Assembly: GCA_002270565.1 (NCBI GenBank)
Contig: NQMI01000075.1
Span: 157,110 to 221,109 of the forward strand
Reading direction: 5' to 3'
DNA length: 64,000 bases
Source: Stenocarpella maydis
Taxonomy: Eukaryota > Ascomycota > Sordariomycetes > Diaporthales > Diaporthaceae
The notes beneath the pieces were generated by a model, which was not told where the DNA came from, made no database searches, and was given only the letters and a program-made list of their open reading frames with translations. This document shows positions 11,824-23,601 of the stretch, piece by piece; the first letter of the stretch is position 1, and every line of letters starts with the position of its first letter. The position numbers and the translations under genes are program-made.

Positions 11824-13094
11824 GGCCAAATAGGTCTTACGAAGGCGTGTGTGTAGTTCAATAATCACGATTGATGAGAGTTGGACTGATATTCACCAAC
11901 GGTGTCTGGCGGTGAGGAGGGGTAGGGAGGAATACTCCAGGCCAAGAAGCTCAAGCAGACCAGACCGCACATATATATATACAACCAACTGCTTGGTGAT
12001 CACGACCTGTGCAAGCACCTGAGGTCTGCAGGGGTTCCCAAGTGCTCCCCAAGTGGAGCTAGCGAAGGTTGCAGTAGAACGTGGCCCACTCAGCGAGAAA
12101 AACAACCCGCCCGTAACACCTTATATTTAAGCTTGAAATACTCAACAACAAACAAAATGACAATGCAGCTACTAAATATTATACCAAGGTATCCAGAATT
12201 GGATGCTGTCTCGAGAGGTGTTAGAATCAAAAATAGAACTGAGAGGGCTGTGATGAGTAGATTAATAATGCAAGCATTGTAAGGTTCTGATCCCGGTACC
12301 TCTGCGGACGAGGGTGTATGTATTTTCCTCACGATCTTGACGGACTGGCTTGGCATACCATGTCGCCCCCCGTCCCCGGGTCCCGTCCAACCAGTAGCAC
12401 AGCAGGATCCGTGTGTGTCGTATCACCCACCGCCCGCGTCCTTCGCCCAGGAAATGTGAGTTATGGACCTTCCTTTCCTAGCCAGTGCCCAAGTCGTGTC
12501 GTATGAGGTCACCGCACCATGGGAGGGACTTCCGTTTCGAGAAGACTTGTGTAGTTCACTGCGTAATGCAGGGAGCGGTGGACGAACGCGGCACGGCACT
12601 TTCTACTTGCCGATCGATGGGGAGAATGTGATCAGCCTAGTTGCATGCGCAATTGATCGTACAAGGCAGGGACTGAATAGGCCTCAGTTATCGTCAGATC
12701 CAGCCTCGTGCCCTCTGGCTTGGCGTCCTGTATTGCCTCGTCCCTGCCCGGGCCTCCCGCGGGCGCGTCTGACGTGGTGAGGATCGGTGTTCCGCAACCA
12801 AACCGGCCATTCTGAATGGAGCTGTCTTTAGCGAGTCGAGTCGAACGAATCGAGGCGAACGACTCGAGACGAACGGCAATCCGTGCACCGTTGCCTCGGC
12901 CGGTGGACCACGAGGGCCGCTCCAACCTCTTCCGGGTGTCCACTTGGAAAAGTCATTCGTACAACATTCTTGGGTATATGCTGAACATTTTCGCTCGAAG
13001 ATGAGCCTCCCAAGGACAATGTGGGTTATGTACATTGGTATACATTGACGCCCTCAACATCTCCGTTTTATGTGTCCTTGCTTCAATATTTGTA
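11824..13094. other. Intergenic region
   Basis: This holds the promoter of the Opy2-type gene and the 3' flank of the GTP cyclohydrolase II gene. A (TA)n stretch lies near 11972-11981. A degenerate repeat of TCGA(A/G)(G/A)CGAACG units is seen at about 12834-12882. No conserved frame or RNA gene was recognised. Confidence 0.5.
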
Positions 13095-14401
13095 TCACTG
13101 TAGTCCCGAGTCCATGTCGAGCATGTGGCCCATCTTCTCAATCTTGTACTCAAAGTCAGCCTGGGATTCCGCGGGTTGAGGGGAGCGTCACATACCTTGG
13201 TCTTTAGGTACCCCTCCACCTCCTTGCTCCTGAAGCCGCCCCGTCCCCTCCAGCTCAGGGGTACCATCTCGACCCGCTCCCTGACCACGATCTCCCTGTT
13301 GGGCCCCTCCACCGCGCGGATCTTATCCGGGTTGTTGGTCAGCAGCTTGATGTCCTTCTGGCCCAGGTCCGCCAGCATGGCCGTGGCCAGCCCGTAGCTC
13401 CGCGCGTCGGCGGGATGCCTCAGCAGCAGGTTCGCCTCGACCGTGTCGGAGCCGAGGTCCTGCAGGTTGTAGGCCTTGAGCTTCTCCCCGAGCCCGATGC
13501 CCCGCCCCTCCTGCCGCAGGTATATGATGATGCCGCCGGCCTTGTTGGACGGCAGCGACATGAGCCTGGCGGCCTCGTCGAGCTGCTCGCCGCAGTCGCA
13601 CCGCGCCGACCAGGCCGTCTCGCCCGTGTAGCACTCGCTGTGTATGCGCACGAGCGGGATGTCGCTGTTGTCCCGCGGTGTCGGGGCCTCGCTCCCCTCG
13701 GCCTGGCCGTGCGGCATGCCGCTGCTGGTGCGGCCGGGGTACAGCCTCCCCACGTAGGCGCCGCGCACCATGCGGTCGTTCTCGGTCTCCCCCGGACGGG
13801 GCGCGTCTAAGCTCTTGCTCCGTATGTTCTCCCCGAAGACAATGGCAAGGTGCTCCTTGTTGTCGATGTCGTTCGAGTACAGGTGCAAGAACATCTCGGT
13901 GCCTGTGACGGTGGGTATGCGTGCCCGGACAATGCACTCGACCTGAGGCAAGCGCTCGACCAGGCGTGGGCGCTTGGTGCCGCAGCCGGATGCGGCGTCG
14001 GGTAGGGTGGAGTCGACGGGTACGGCGCGGGCTGGGCGCAGGGTTGAGGGCGGTGGTGCGATGGATGCGCCCGTGACGGAGGAGACTGATGTGAGCGGCG
14101 TGGCCGTGCCGGGTGTCGAGGGAGGGGTGAAGGACGGGCTGACGAGAGATGGCGGTGGCTCGGCTATGAGGGCCTCGTCTTGGTCCGGGTTGGACGCCGG
14201 GGGCTGCTGTGTCTGAGGGGCTGATGGCGCCTGCCCATCGAGTGCCGCGTCAGGTACGTCGGCGGCGTCGACATCGCTGTCGCCGTCACGAGGAGTCGTC
14301 CGCGGGGAGTAGAAGGAGGGCAGCCTTGCCGTCGTTGCCTCGGCTTGGTCCTGCCATTGGGCCTCCTCACCAGGCCGCTCGGGCGCGCCAATGCCAGGCA
14401 T
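13095..14401 (-). CDS. RIB1: GTP cyclohydrolase II (riboflavin biosynthesis)
   Basis: Catalyses the first committed step of riboflavin synthesis: GTP to 2,5-diamino-6-ribosylamino-pyrimidinone 5'-phosphate, formate and pyrophosphate. Exon 1 is 14401-13196 and a second exon 13148-13095 follows a 47-nt intron, giving 419 residues. Residues 1 to ~125 are Pro/Ser/Thr-rich and probably disordered. The catalytic domain shows the zinc-binding set in [10 protein letters not shown]...CDCGEQ and the GTP-contact motif [19 protein letters not shown]. The short last exon supplies the usual end [12 protein letters not shown]. The start is the first in-frame ATG, just 3' of an in-frame TAG, but an upstream exon cannot be excluded because TTCTAG just before it could be an acceptor. 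The reading frame through the catalytic domain is intact. Confidence 0.92.
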
Positions 14402-16365
14402 ATTCTGCAATATCTAGAACAGCGCGGTAGCCCTGTGGAAGCTCCTCTTGGGCTGCAGGTCGGGTTCGTTCGGTGCCCGGTGTGTTCAAGGATGCACTGT
14501 TGGACTTGGGCCGATCGGATTGTGCGGTTCGTCGGGGCGAGCAGGCACCGGCTGAGGGGTTGTCGCAGCGGCGGGCGACTTGCGATGTTCCTTCGGACCT
14601 GTCGGGACACGGGACGGCAGGGCTCGGCTCGGAAACTGCTGCGAAGAATTGGGCTCTTGTCTGGGGAGCCGTGAGAGGCAGCTTGAGAGGCTAAAGTCCA
14701 GAGGCCAGAAAACGCCAGAGTCAGATGGCGGGCTGGAGACTTGTCCCTAAGCATTATTCCAGCATTAGTCAGGGTCTTGGATGATGACGAACGGCCTCAA
14801 AATTACCCACCGTCTATAATAAAGTGCATTACCCGCCTTGACTCCGCCCCGACGCCGCGGTCGGTCCAGATGACAGGGCCCATTCGCCGAGGTTCTGGGG
14901 TCCTCCAACCCCGCCGAGTCTCGCTGTGCCCTCGGCAGTCGGGGTTCAAGGACGGGCCGCCCTAGTAAACCTGAGCCACCTTCATTCACACTTCAATGTT
15001 ACTTTGACGATAACCCTCTGCTTCGGCACTCTGCAAGATGGCGGTCTTGTCACTCCAACATGCCAGACTGTCAATTGACACCCTATTCTCTGGCATGCAA
15101 TATACGTGTAGGGAAAGAATTCTTCTCACATGAGGAGACGTGGCGTCAGACAATGAGAGCGCAACAAGTCAATCTGAACCGGACTTGGTATCTCAGTCAG
15201 AGGTTCAAAGCACGTGCGGAGCAGGCCATTCTGTTTTTGCACATGGTCAAATCATCAAAGCAGACAGGGCCCGGATGCAGGCACGGACATCTGAAATGCG
15301 GTGCCGAGTGTGTCTCGATCATACGCCGGACTGGGCCGTGCCGGACGGACCAGGAGCCGTCAACAGGTTGATTTCTCGCCAGATGCGACATACTCGTACT
15401 ACGGCGGTAGCATTTGCGAGAGTCCGTTCCTCGATCATTCTCTGAGCGCAAGGCGCGACCCATTCATTCTCTGGGGCGGAGACTCAATCCTATGGCCGTG
15501 ACTGAACAAGCACCGGGACATTGGACTGCAAGAATCTCGACTGCAGCCCTCGGCAGACATGGTGCAAGAGATAGGTAGAGGAAGAAGCCGAGATATGCTG
15601 ATCGTTCCAAGGCTGGATGGATGGGGGTTCATGTACTTCAAAATGCTTATTTGCACTATCAGGGCTATGGCTTCGAGTCCTCCACGTGCACAATCCCGGC
15701 TCAGTACACGAAAACGTGCACTCTAATGGCCTTTAATTACCTCAATGCTTCGGGTAACCTTGTCTTGTACTATACCTCGGTATATGAGGCTGCTGATTCT
15801 GGTACGGACACCTGCAGGAACTAGAAACTTAGCATCAGGCGTTTTTTTTTTTTTTCTTTCTCCCTCTCACAATGTGACTTCTGTCTCAGGAAGTCTCCCG
15901 ACAGCCGACGCAGACGCAGACTGTTGCAGCTTGGACCTTGTGCAGAAGGAGCAGGAAAGGTCTAGATGGAGAAGTGGTGGGATTGATCCCCACCCCCAGA
16001 CTGCCAGGGCGCGAGGCTGGGCCCACAAGTGGAGGAGGAGGTGCTCTGTCCAAGCTTTTTAACAGTTCTTAGTTTATTACATGTACCTGCACTACATTGC
16101 ACTAGATCTAGTCAGCAGGGCCTGCATGCCGGAGCATGGCCAAGTGGTAAGACATGCCAGGTAAGAACGGTAGAGGCTTCTTCCAACTATTCCTCGCGTT
16201 CGCTGCGAGGCAGGGAGACGGGCTGGGGGAGGCCCAGGTGCGCTGGGGGGGCCGTTCTTGCAGGGATAAACAAGTTGGAATCCAGCCCCAACGGCGCTTT
16301 GATTTGCTGATTAGAGAGTTCGAGACAAAATGACGCCGACTGGAATTGAGGGACATTCTAGTGGA

Positions 16366-16419
16366 GGGCAGGCCAGGGCAAGGGCAGGCCAGGGCAAGGG
16401 CAGGCCAGGGCAAGGGCAG
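16366..16419. repeat. 16-bp tandem repeat, about 3.3 copies
   Basis: The unit GGGCAGGCCAGGGCAA is repeated perfectly three times and then decays. It is G-rich on the plus strand and lies upstream of the GH76 gene. Confidence 0.9.
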
Positions 16420-16639
16420 AGCAGGCCTATTTTTTTCACTTCTGGCGCTTGGGGACAGACATCCTCCTCAGCCACTGCCCGTTGCCCTCTGTCAGCGTTC
16501 CGCAAGTAGAGTGACGCCCAAAATAACACACAAGGTTGTCGTCCGTAACTTGGCTGTCCAACCTCGCAAGCCTGAATCTCCCTCCCAACTCCCTTCCTTC
16601 TCCTCTCTCTGGCTTCCTCGCATCCGACTCCACCAAGAA

Positions 16640-16678
<39 letters not shown>
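16640..16678. repeat. (GTC)13 trinucleotide microsatellite
   Basis: Thirteen perfect GTC units lie about 290 bp upstream of the GH76 start codon, probably in its leader or promoter. Confidence 0.95.
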
Positions 16679-16679
<1 letters not shown>

Positions 16680-16966
16680 AACAACGTTTGTCACCGACCC
16701 ACAAGCCTGGTTGTCGCCTCTGCTGTCGTATCCATCGATATTCATCCCAATCGGCCGTTCCATGTGCACCACTTATCACCAGCCCCTACCATTCTGACGA
16801 GGCGTCGGCTGTCTAGCACCCGTGACTCAAAACCCAGCGCAACCGCCCTCGTATTCGCCCCAGCGCCGCCGCGCCCAAGCAGCTGCCCCCAAAACGTCCT
16901 CTCCACCACCCGACTCATCGTTCTCACCATCGCCACTCGTTTTCCCCTTCGTCAAACCCGCCCATA

Positions 16967-18602
16967 ATGTCGTCGATTGCGTTGCGCGCCGCTCTGGCGC
17001 TCCCTGCGCTCGCTAACGTCGCCAATGCCGCTTATTCCATTGCAACCACTGGTACGTGGTCCTCCCGCCCCGGCGCCCGCCTTGGCTTCATTGGCGCCCA
17101 GCTTCTTGGTACGCCTTGGTATCGTGGCATCCTTCTGACAGCTCACCCATAGACGACATCAAGCGGACCGCTGCATCACTTGCTTATGACACCATGAGCT
17201 ACTACAAGGGGAACCTTTCTGGTCAGACGCCTGGTATCCTCCCCGGGCCCCCTCCTGCTGGTGACTACTACTGGTGGGAGGCGGGTGCCCTGTGGGGCGC
17301 AATGATCGATTACTGGCACTTCACCGGCGACGCAACCTACAACGACGTCGTGACCCAGGCCCTGCTCTTCCAGGTCGGCCCAAATCGCGACTACATGCCG
17401 CCAAATGTCACCGCATCGCTCGGCAACGACGATCAGGTGAGTTCTCCCCCTTGCTGCCCACCCCAGATCCGGACTACTGACATCTTGGACAGGGCTTCTG
17501 GGGAATGTCCGCCATGTCCGCCGCCGAAAGCAAGTTTCCCAACCCGCCCGAGGACGAACCTCAGTGGCTAGCCCTCGCCCAGGCCGTCTTCAACACCCAA
17601 GCAGACCCTATAAGACACGATAATACCTGCAACGGTGGTCTGCGCTGGCAGATCCCCCTGTCCAACAACGGATATGATTATAAGAACAGTGCGTCACCTT
17701 TTCGCGGCGGGTCCGCCTGTAACTGGTACTAATATCCCCCAGGCATTGCGAACGGCTGCTTCTTCAACCTTGGTGCGCGGCTGGCTCGTTACACCAACAA
17801 CCAGACCTACGCCGACTGGGCCGAGAAGACCTGGGACTGGGTCCGAGGTGTCGGCTTCATGGATGACCAGTACAACATCTACGATGGTGCTCATGTCGGT
17901 ACGAATTGTACCGACATAAACAGAGCTCAGTTCTCCTACAACAACGGCGTCTTCCTGCTCGGCGCTGCTCACATGTACAATTATGTGCGTATAACCTTGC
18001 CTCACGACACTTGCCGACACGCCACTGACCACGTACAGACCAACGGGGATGAGACCTGGAAGTCCCGCGTGCAGGGACTCCTGGACGCCACCATCAGGGT
18101 CTTCTTCCCCAACAACATAGCTTTTGAGGTGGCGTGCGAGGAGCACATGACTTGCACCACCGACATGTTGAGCTTCAAGGGCTACGTCCACCGGTGGATG
18201 GCCACCATGACCCAGATTGCACCCTTCACGCGCGACCAGGTCATGAGTGTCTTACAGGTGTCGACAGAGGCAGCCATAAAGCAGTGCACAGGTGGCCAAT
18301 CCGGCACCCAGTGTGGATTCCAATGGTCGAGTGGCGTGTTCGACGGCAGCGTGGGCGCTGGCCAGTCCATGGACGTCTTGGGCGCTGTCTCATCACTCCT
18401 GGCTGGGTCAGTCGAGGCTCCCGTTACCAACTCGACGGGTGGCACAAGTGTCGGTAACAACAACGCTGGTTCCTCATCTGACAGCTTTATGGGTGACTCG
18501 AGTCCGCCGACCACCGGCGACAAGGCCGGCGCATCTATCCTCACAATCCTCGTCCTGGCTGCCGCCGGGGGCACATTCGGATGGATGTCTACAGGCATAT
18601 GA
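16967..18602 (+). CDS. GH76 Dfg5/Dcw1-type alpha-1,6-mannanase, GPI-anchored wall enzyme
   Basis: Five exons, 16967-17051, 17153-17436, 17493-17688, 17743-17984 and 18039-18602, join in phase to 456 residues, the usual family length. The start has a signal peptide [21 protein letters not shown]. The GH76 barrel is recognisable by [35 protein letters not shown], and the acidic stretch at [13 protein letters not shown]. The C-terminus has a Ser/Gly/Asn linker and a hydrophobic tail [14 protein letters not shown], consistent with a GPI signal. Dfg5/Dcw1 enzymes act at the outer face of the plasma membrane, where they are thought to move GPI proteins onto wall glucan by cutting the GPI mannan core. 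All four introns are GT-AG and 54-101 nt long. Confidence 0.92.
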
Positions 18603-20106
18603 TCACTCCCGACCTGCTCAACCGCGCAGTTCTGGATTCTTTTCTTGGTCTACCCTCTTGGTGGCTGCCTGGGATTGATAATGGTTTGATGAGGCAACGT
18701 TTTCAAGGATTGTGCCCCGACAGGCAGGTGCCCTGGGCACATGAGCCGTGTAATGAGCGGCTGGATATCGGCGTCACGGAGGGGTTGGAGAATTGCTATT
18801 GGGAAAGATGTCCATAGGGGACGGCGTTGATATTATTTATGCTTTTCGACCTGTCCATAGGATGAGTTTCTGCTAGAGTGGCATATAATTGGCCTGTGCC
18901 CGCCGGGGAAGATGCTGCGGGATGGGCTAGAACATGTAGTAAAGCGTATTATTTGTTGCCCTGCCTCTCCGAGGAGACTCCCTGCTGGTGCCACGAACAG
19001 TGGCCCCAAAACCACCACGCACTATGAGGTCACCAGAGATCAAACATCAGATGAGCGGCTTGTGTCAGCTGCTGACGACGACGCTCGCATGGGCTGTCAG
19101 CTAGGTCTGTTTCACCGACGGAGGAACCTGTGTGTGACAGGGCATGTCGATTGTCTGGCAGAGTAGGGACCAGAGGCCCGTTAGACGTTGAAATAAGCTA
19201 CTACGTATGGATTCCAGGTCGGGGCCCTGACCTGCAAAAGGTGGGTACGCATCGGGGGAGGAATTCAATGATCTGCTCTCGCGGTCGTAAGCGCGGTGGA
19301 GTTTCGGGGTGAGGGTGGGTCCTCGTCGATGTAAGGCAGCCTCGCAGCCTCGCCTTGTCTCTTGTTATGCTCTGCACTTCCGTGAGGGTTTACGTGCGCT
19401 TTTTGTATGCCATTTATGAAGCCAGCTAGATCTTGTGTGAATGCATAGTTTGCACTTCAGAGGTAGACTCGCCTGAGTGCACATGTGTGTCGGCACCCGG
19501 GTTGGTCTATTGAATAGCCACCGTCATCCGAGATCAGCAGCAGGCTTGGCCCTGGCTCTGACTCGGCGCCATGTGGTGAGATTAAGAAATTGGATAGTCT
19601 GAAGAGAAATTGCACCGGGAACACATAGCCCTGTGTGGCACCATCCTCAGCCTTTTTGGTAAGTTTCGGAAAGTTGTGTGCTGCTAGTGTACTGTGGTTT
19701 TCTCGGTGCGGGTTGGTATCCCCCCTTATTTACCCCTGAACCCCACGTGTTCTCGCCCGCGCTCTCTCTGCGGGAAGGTCCGTCGCAAGAGGAGCAGACG
19801 GCACCTCACAAAGATTATCCTCTCAAACACGTACGGATCTTTTCGACTTCTGCCAGTTAGCATTGCATTGAACCCCTTTGCATACTGCTGTTATCGACCC
19901 GACTGAGAGCTGGCCGGAGTTGTTTGACCAAGGGTCCGGAGTCCTCTCGCACAAGACGTCTCAGGACACGTTTGTTTCAACCTCGCCCACGTCTCACAGG
20001 GGCAATAACTGTATTCCTTCATCCTCAACCATTCTCACCAGCCTCGTTCCTTCTCTTGCTCCAGAGTTCTCGACCTCATCTATACACACCAAATAAAGCA
20101 CTCAAG
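18603..20106. other. Intergenic region between GH76 and MYND genes
   Basis: Holds the 3' flank of GH76 and the promoter and leader of the MYND gene. The last 200 bp are CT- and CA-rich with ACCAAATAAAGCACTCAAG just before the start codon. No other gene was recognised. Confidence 0.5.
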
Positions 20107-20758
20107 ATGGCAGGCCCATTGCCGGACTTCACCGACCTAGCCCTCTTCCCCACCTTCTTAACAATCCCAGAGCAGGACCCGGAGGCGGCGCCGTCGGTGG
20201 CAGCCCTCCCGCCGGGCAAGAACCCATGGTACCTCGTCGCCCAGATAAAGGACAACATGACCATCAACAAACCAACCCTCGTCCTGACTGACCGGGCCGC
20301 CAACCCCTTCGCCCTCGTCTGGGAGGGGCTCGGCCGTGATGACCTCGATCTGAAGGGATTGGGCTTCAAGAAGGGCAACACCGCCGTCATCCCCAACGCC
20401 CTGCGGACCAAGCCCGCCGACGAGGGGAAGCGGGGCTTCGTGAGGGTAGAGAAGAGCGACGCGGGGGCCGTGAGGGCCATCCCCGGCCCCCTGGAGAGGG
20501 TGCTCGCGCTGGGCGGGAAGGCGAAGGGGTTGAGGTGTGAGACGTGCGGTGGTACAGGGCAGGATGGCCTGAAGAGCTGTACCGGTTGTGAGAGGGTTGG
20601 GTATTGCAGCAAGGTGAGGTGGCGTTTTTGCCTCCCAGCCGCCAGAGATATTGATCGCTAACGTTGCTGCACAGGAATGTCAACTGAAAGGGTGGAGCGA
20701 AGGAGGCCACAAGGGCGATTGCAGGATCCTCAAAGCTCTAAGTGGAATCTTCAAATAA
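20107..20758 (+). CDS. MYND zinc-finger protein
   Basis: Two exons, 20107-20613 and 20675-20758, encode 196 residues. The C-terminal ~50 residues form a MYND finger, starting CETCGGTG at about residue 139 and ending GGHKGDC; the intron falls inside it, between YCSK and ECQLKGW. The spacing CxxC...CxxC...YC...C...H...C is complete. MYND fingers are protein-interaction modules that bind Pro-rich peptides. The N-terminal part (~135 residues) has no domain I recognise, so the role of the protein is unknown. Its stop lies 4 nt from the stop of the oppositely oriented oxygenase gene, so the two transcripts almost certainly overlap at their 3' ends. Confidence 0.85.
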
Positions 20759-20762
20759 GCCC

Positions 20763-21854
20763 CTAGTCATCCTCAGCGGTCTTCTCCTGTGCACCTCCCG
20801 CCTCGGCCTCCTTTCGCCTAATTAGCTCATACATGATATCAGTCCTCATTGTGTACTTCGTGCCCTCCAGCACGTCATCGCCGCAGTGTGACAGCCGGCG
20901 ATGCTGGAAGATCAAGACCCTGCCCACCTTCGGATCCACGTCGACCCTCCTCGTGTTGTCCCCCGACAGGAACGACGTCGCCCCTCCGAGCAGTCCAGCT
21001 CCCTCCCCAGCCTCGGCCACCGAGTCATTGAGGTACAGGTGGAGGGTGAAGAAAGTCTTGAAGACCCTCCCGTCAACCTCCTCGCTGAACGCGCCGTCGC
21101 AATGTGCTGCAGCCTGGTTAGCCTCGACGCCTGCCGATCCGAACGCCTCCAGCTCCTGTCCCCCCGCGGCGGACAGTGCGGGCCCGTATCCGAGCTGGAT
21201 TGACTTACGCCGAAAGAACTGGCCCGCGCCGTACTTCAGGAACCGCATCCTCTGGTTCAATCGCCGGAACTCCCACCTCTGCTTCTCCACGGCCCACTTG
21301 GGGCCCCGCCGCCTAAAGGCCCCGAGCTCCTCGTTGCCGTCCAACACGTCCAGCTTCTTCCTCAGCACCTCGCCTGCCTCGCCCTGCAGGCAGCGCTGCC
21401 AGATCCGGTCGACGACTTCTTGCTGGTCCCACACGATACGGTCTGAGTTGCGGTAGTCGCTTTGGAGGACCTCGAACCCGGACCCGGCGTTCACCATGGC
21501 CGGCGTCCATGGGTTGGTGTCGCCGGTCGAGCTCATCCGGGACAAGTCGACACTCGACTCGGCGAGCTCGAGAAGGGCCTGGCACTCGGAAGGTGAGAGC
21601 ACGTTCTCCAGCACGACGGCGAAAAGACCGGTGTACTCGGGCAGCGGGCTCGACGCCCAGTCGACGGGCGCTATGGTTACCGGCTTGGCGTCCGGGGGAG
21701 GAGCAGTGACGGAGAGGAAGTCTGGTGGGATGGCGACGTCGCGCGAGGCATAGTCCACCTTGACTGGTTCGCCCTCGGGTATGCCACTGGATTTGGCATT
21801 GTCCGACCGAGGGTCGGAACTGTCGTATACCTTTGTTTTCAGAAAGTTGAGCAT
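20763..21854 (-). CDS. Prolyl 4-hydroxylase-like 2-oxoglutarate/Fe(II) oxygenase
   Basis: Exons 21854-21209 and 21106-20763 around a GTAAGT...CAG intron of 102 nt give 329 residues. The P4H-type double-stranded beta-helix shows the iron ligands HCD in FFRPHCDGAF and His in LSHCGDDV, followed by the 2-oxoglutarate-binding Arg in TKYTMRTD. The family hydroxylates prolyl or other residues of target proteins; the substrate here is not known. The intron is a multiple of three and open, so the gene also reads as one frame of 363 residues. Splicing is favoured because it restores FFRPHCDG, the conserved run into the HxD motif. There is no signal peptide, which suggests a cytosolic or nuclear enzyme rather than an ER collagen-type one. 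Confidence 0.85.
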   Translation of the reverse strand: MLNFLKTKVYDSSDPRSDNAKSSGIPEGEPVKVDYASRDVAIPPDFLSVTAPPPDAKPVTIAPVDWASSPLPEYTGLFAVVLENVLSPSECQALLELAESSVDLSRMSSTGDTNPWTPAMVNAGSGFEVLQSDYRNSDRIVWDQQEVVDRIWQRCLQGEAGEVLRKKLDVLDGNEELGAFRRRGPKWAVEKQRWEFRRLNQRMRFLKYGAGQFFRRKSIQLGYGPALSAAGGQELEAFGSAGVEANQAAAHCDGAFSEEVDGRVFKTFFTLHLYLNDSVAEAGEGAGLLGGATSFLSGDNTRRVDVDPKVGRVLIFQHRRLSHCGDDVLEGTKYTMRTDIMYELIRRKEAEAGGAQEKTAEDD

Positions 21855-23601
21855 TATAACTACAGAAGCAAAATGAGGACCTCTCAGTACCTAAAAATAT
21901 AACGCACAAACGTCAGAATATCTGGCCCTGTCAAAACAGATCACGGAGCAGCGGGCAATTGGTCTTTAAGTACCTACCTAAATAGGTATGATTCAGCCTT
22001 GCAGCCGAGCGCTAGTTGCCGGGGCTTGGTCTGGGCAATGTAGGATTCAATGCGGAGCTGATGCCTGGAGGCTGTGCTCGTTCGCCACGCTCTCGTGGCC
22101 TGGAATGGGGAAATGACAGATGCTGAAGAGCCAGGGTTTTCAAACACATCTTATTTGTCTGGCTTTCCAGGGAGTGCGGGACAAGTCCCATGAGGTCAAC
22201 GTTTCATCTGGAGTAGTTTCGTCGTGCCTGTTGTTAGTGGAGTCACATAACTTGGCAGCCTTGTAAGACAACAGGATAACAGCTGCTCCGCTGTCAAAGT
22301 TCCACCATGAAAAATAGCTGGAATTTGACCGTACTCTCCGGAAGAAGAGAACAAGATGCTCTGATTCGATGTGTGTTGCCAGCAGGGCAGTCGGGTTCCA
22401 CAGGCGCATGCAACCCCACATCAGTAAATGTTTGCTCGCCCTCTCTTGGCCTCAAGAATACCTTGCAGCCTGTTTCCTGCTGATCAGTGTTGTTTAAAAG
22501 ATGTCGTCTTGGGCTTTCCAAGCTCCATGTGTCCAGTTTGATACTGTTGTGTAATTGCCAATACGATCTCACAGAGGATGATCGACCAAATAGATGTAAA
22601 GGGAACTCTGTACAATCCTTTTAACAGAGATTTGAGGCCATGACATCAACCAGATCTTTTCCACCTACATATAGATGACTTCCTTCCCATGGCATCTATT
22701 GCCCTGATTAGTTCACCTGAGCCTTCTGCAGTCGTCGAACAACCTATATGGGCTGTGCTCCTATTATCCGACCGCCATGGTCAAGTGGCTACACTATGTA
22801 ACTGTTTTCGTTCTTCATCCGATCCCCAGAATAGACAGCATTGTGAGAGGGTGGTCCAGAAATTTGGGACTAGCACGCCTGGTTATTAACTTAAGGCGTA
22901 TCGTCTTATTGACGGACCTTTGGATACACGCCCATGTGGGTGTGCGTCAGATAAGCAAACCGCAGAATGCCCCCAAGCACTGAACATCGCGGCTGTGACA
23001 AGTCATCGACCGTGGCCTGCGGGTTTATGTTCCGCTTCAAAAACCACGTTCGCAATGTTTCAAGCCACGCTAGATTGATTCTGTTACTGGCTGCGCTACG
23101 AAACAAGGGGCCCACTTGTACTTTGACAAGTTCTCGTCAGTCTATGGAAGCAGGAGTCTCGTCAGACCGTAGCTCATCCTTGAGTGCTCTTCTTTTTATT
23201 ATAAGAACCTCTAGGACTTCCCAACCTTCCTGCTCTTCTCGAAAGAACCATCACCCCAAACCATAAACAGGCGTCCCAGTAAATAGCTCGTCACAGACGT
23301 CTTTTGTTCCACACAATTCTACCTCGTGAAGATGGCATCATGCAGCGGCCATCAGCTCCATCAGCAGCACTGAGACAACAAAAACAGTGACTCACGCTGG
23401 GGAGTCTCTCAATCAGTATAAACGCTCTATACTTTTCTTCTGCCCTCCTGCATTGCTCAGAATATAAAAAGAAAAAGAAACAAAATACCCTCCATCTATC
23501 ACCCAGATCCCCCCCCCCCCTTTCTGAGTCCCAATCAACGTGCCACTTACTTATCTTGTTTTGACTACCCAGATCATCCTGTACCTCTACAGGAATCTAC
23601 T
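21855..23601. other. Intergenic region
   Basis: Holds the promoter of the oxygenase gene. Past about 22.1 kb I see no conserved frame. A C-run of about 14 lies near 23508-23521. The last 100 bp before 23602 are CT-rich. Confidence 0.45.

Larger units (their letters stand above)
14402..16966. other. Long intergenic region between divergent RIB1 and GH76 genes
   Basis: Contains both promoters. Three simple repeats are listed separately or seen here: a T-run at 15842-15855, a 16-bp tandem repeat at 16366-16419 and a (GTC)13 tract at 16640-16678. The last ~350 bp before the GH76 start is rich in CT and CCA, as expected of a fungal 5' leader. No conserved protein frame was found in the rest. Confidence 0.5.

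Noticed and set aside
16110..16205. tRNA-like A-box TGGCCAAGTGG with a short GCATG/CATGC hairpin
   Set aside because: No B-box of the GGTTCGAATCC type follows at the right distance and no cloverleaf can be closed.
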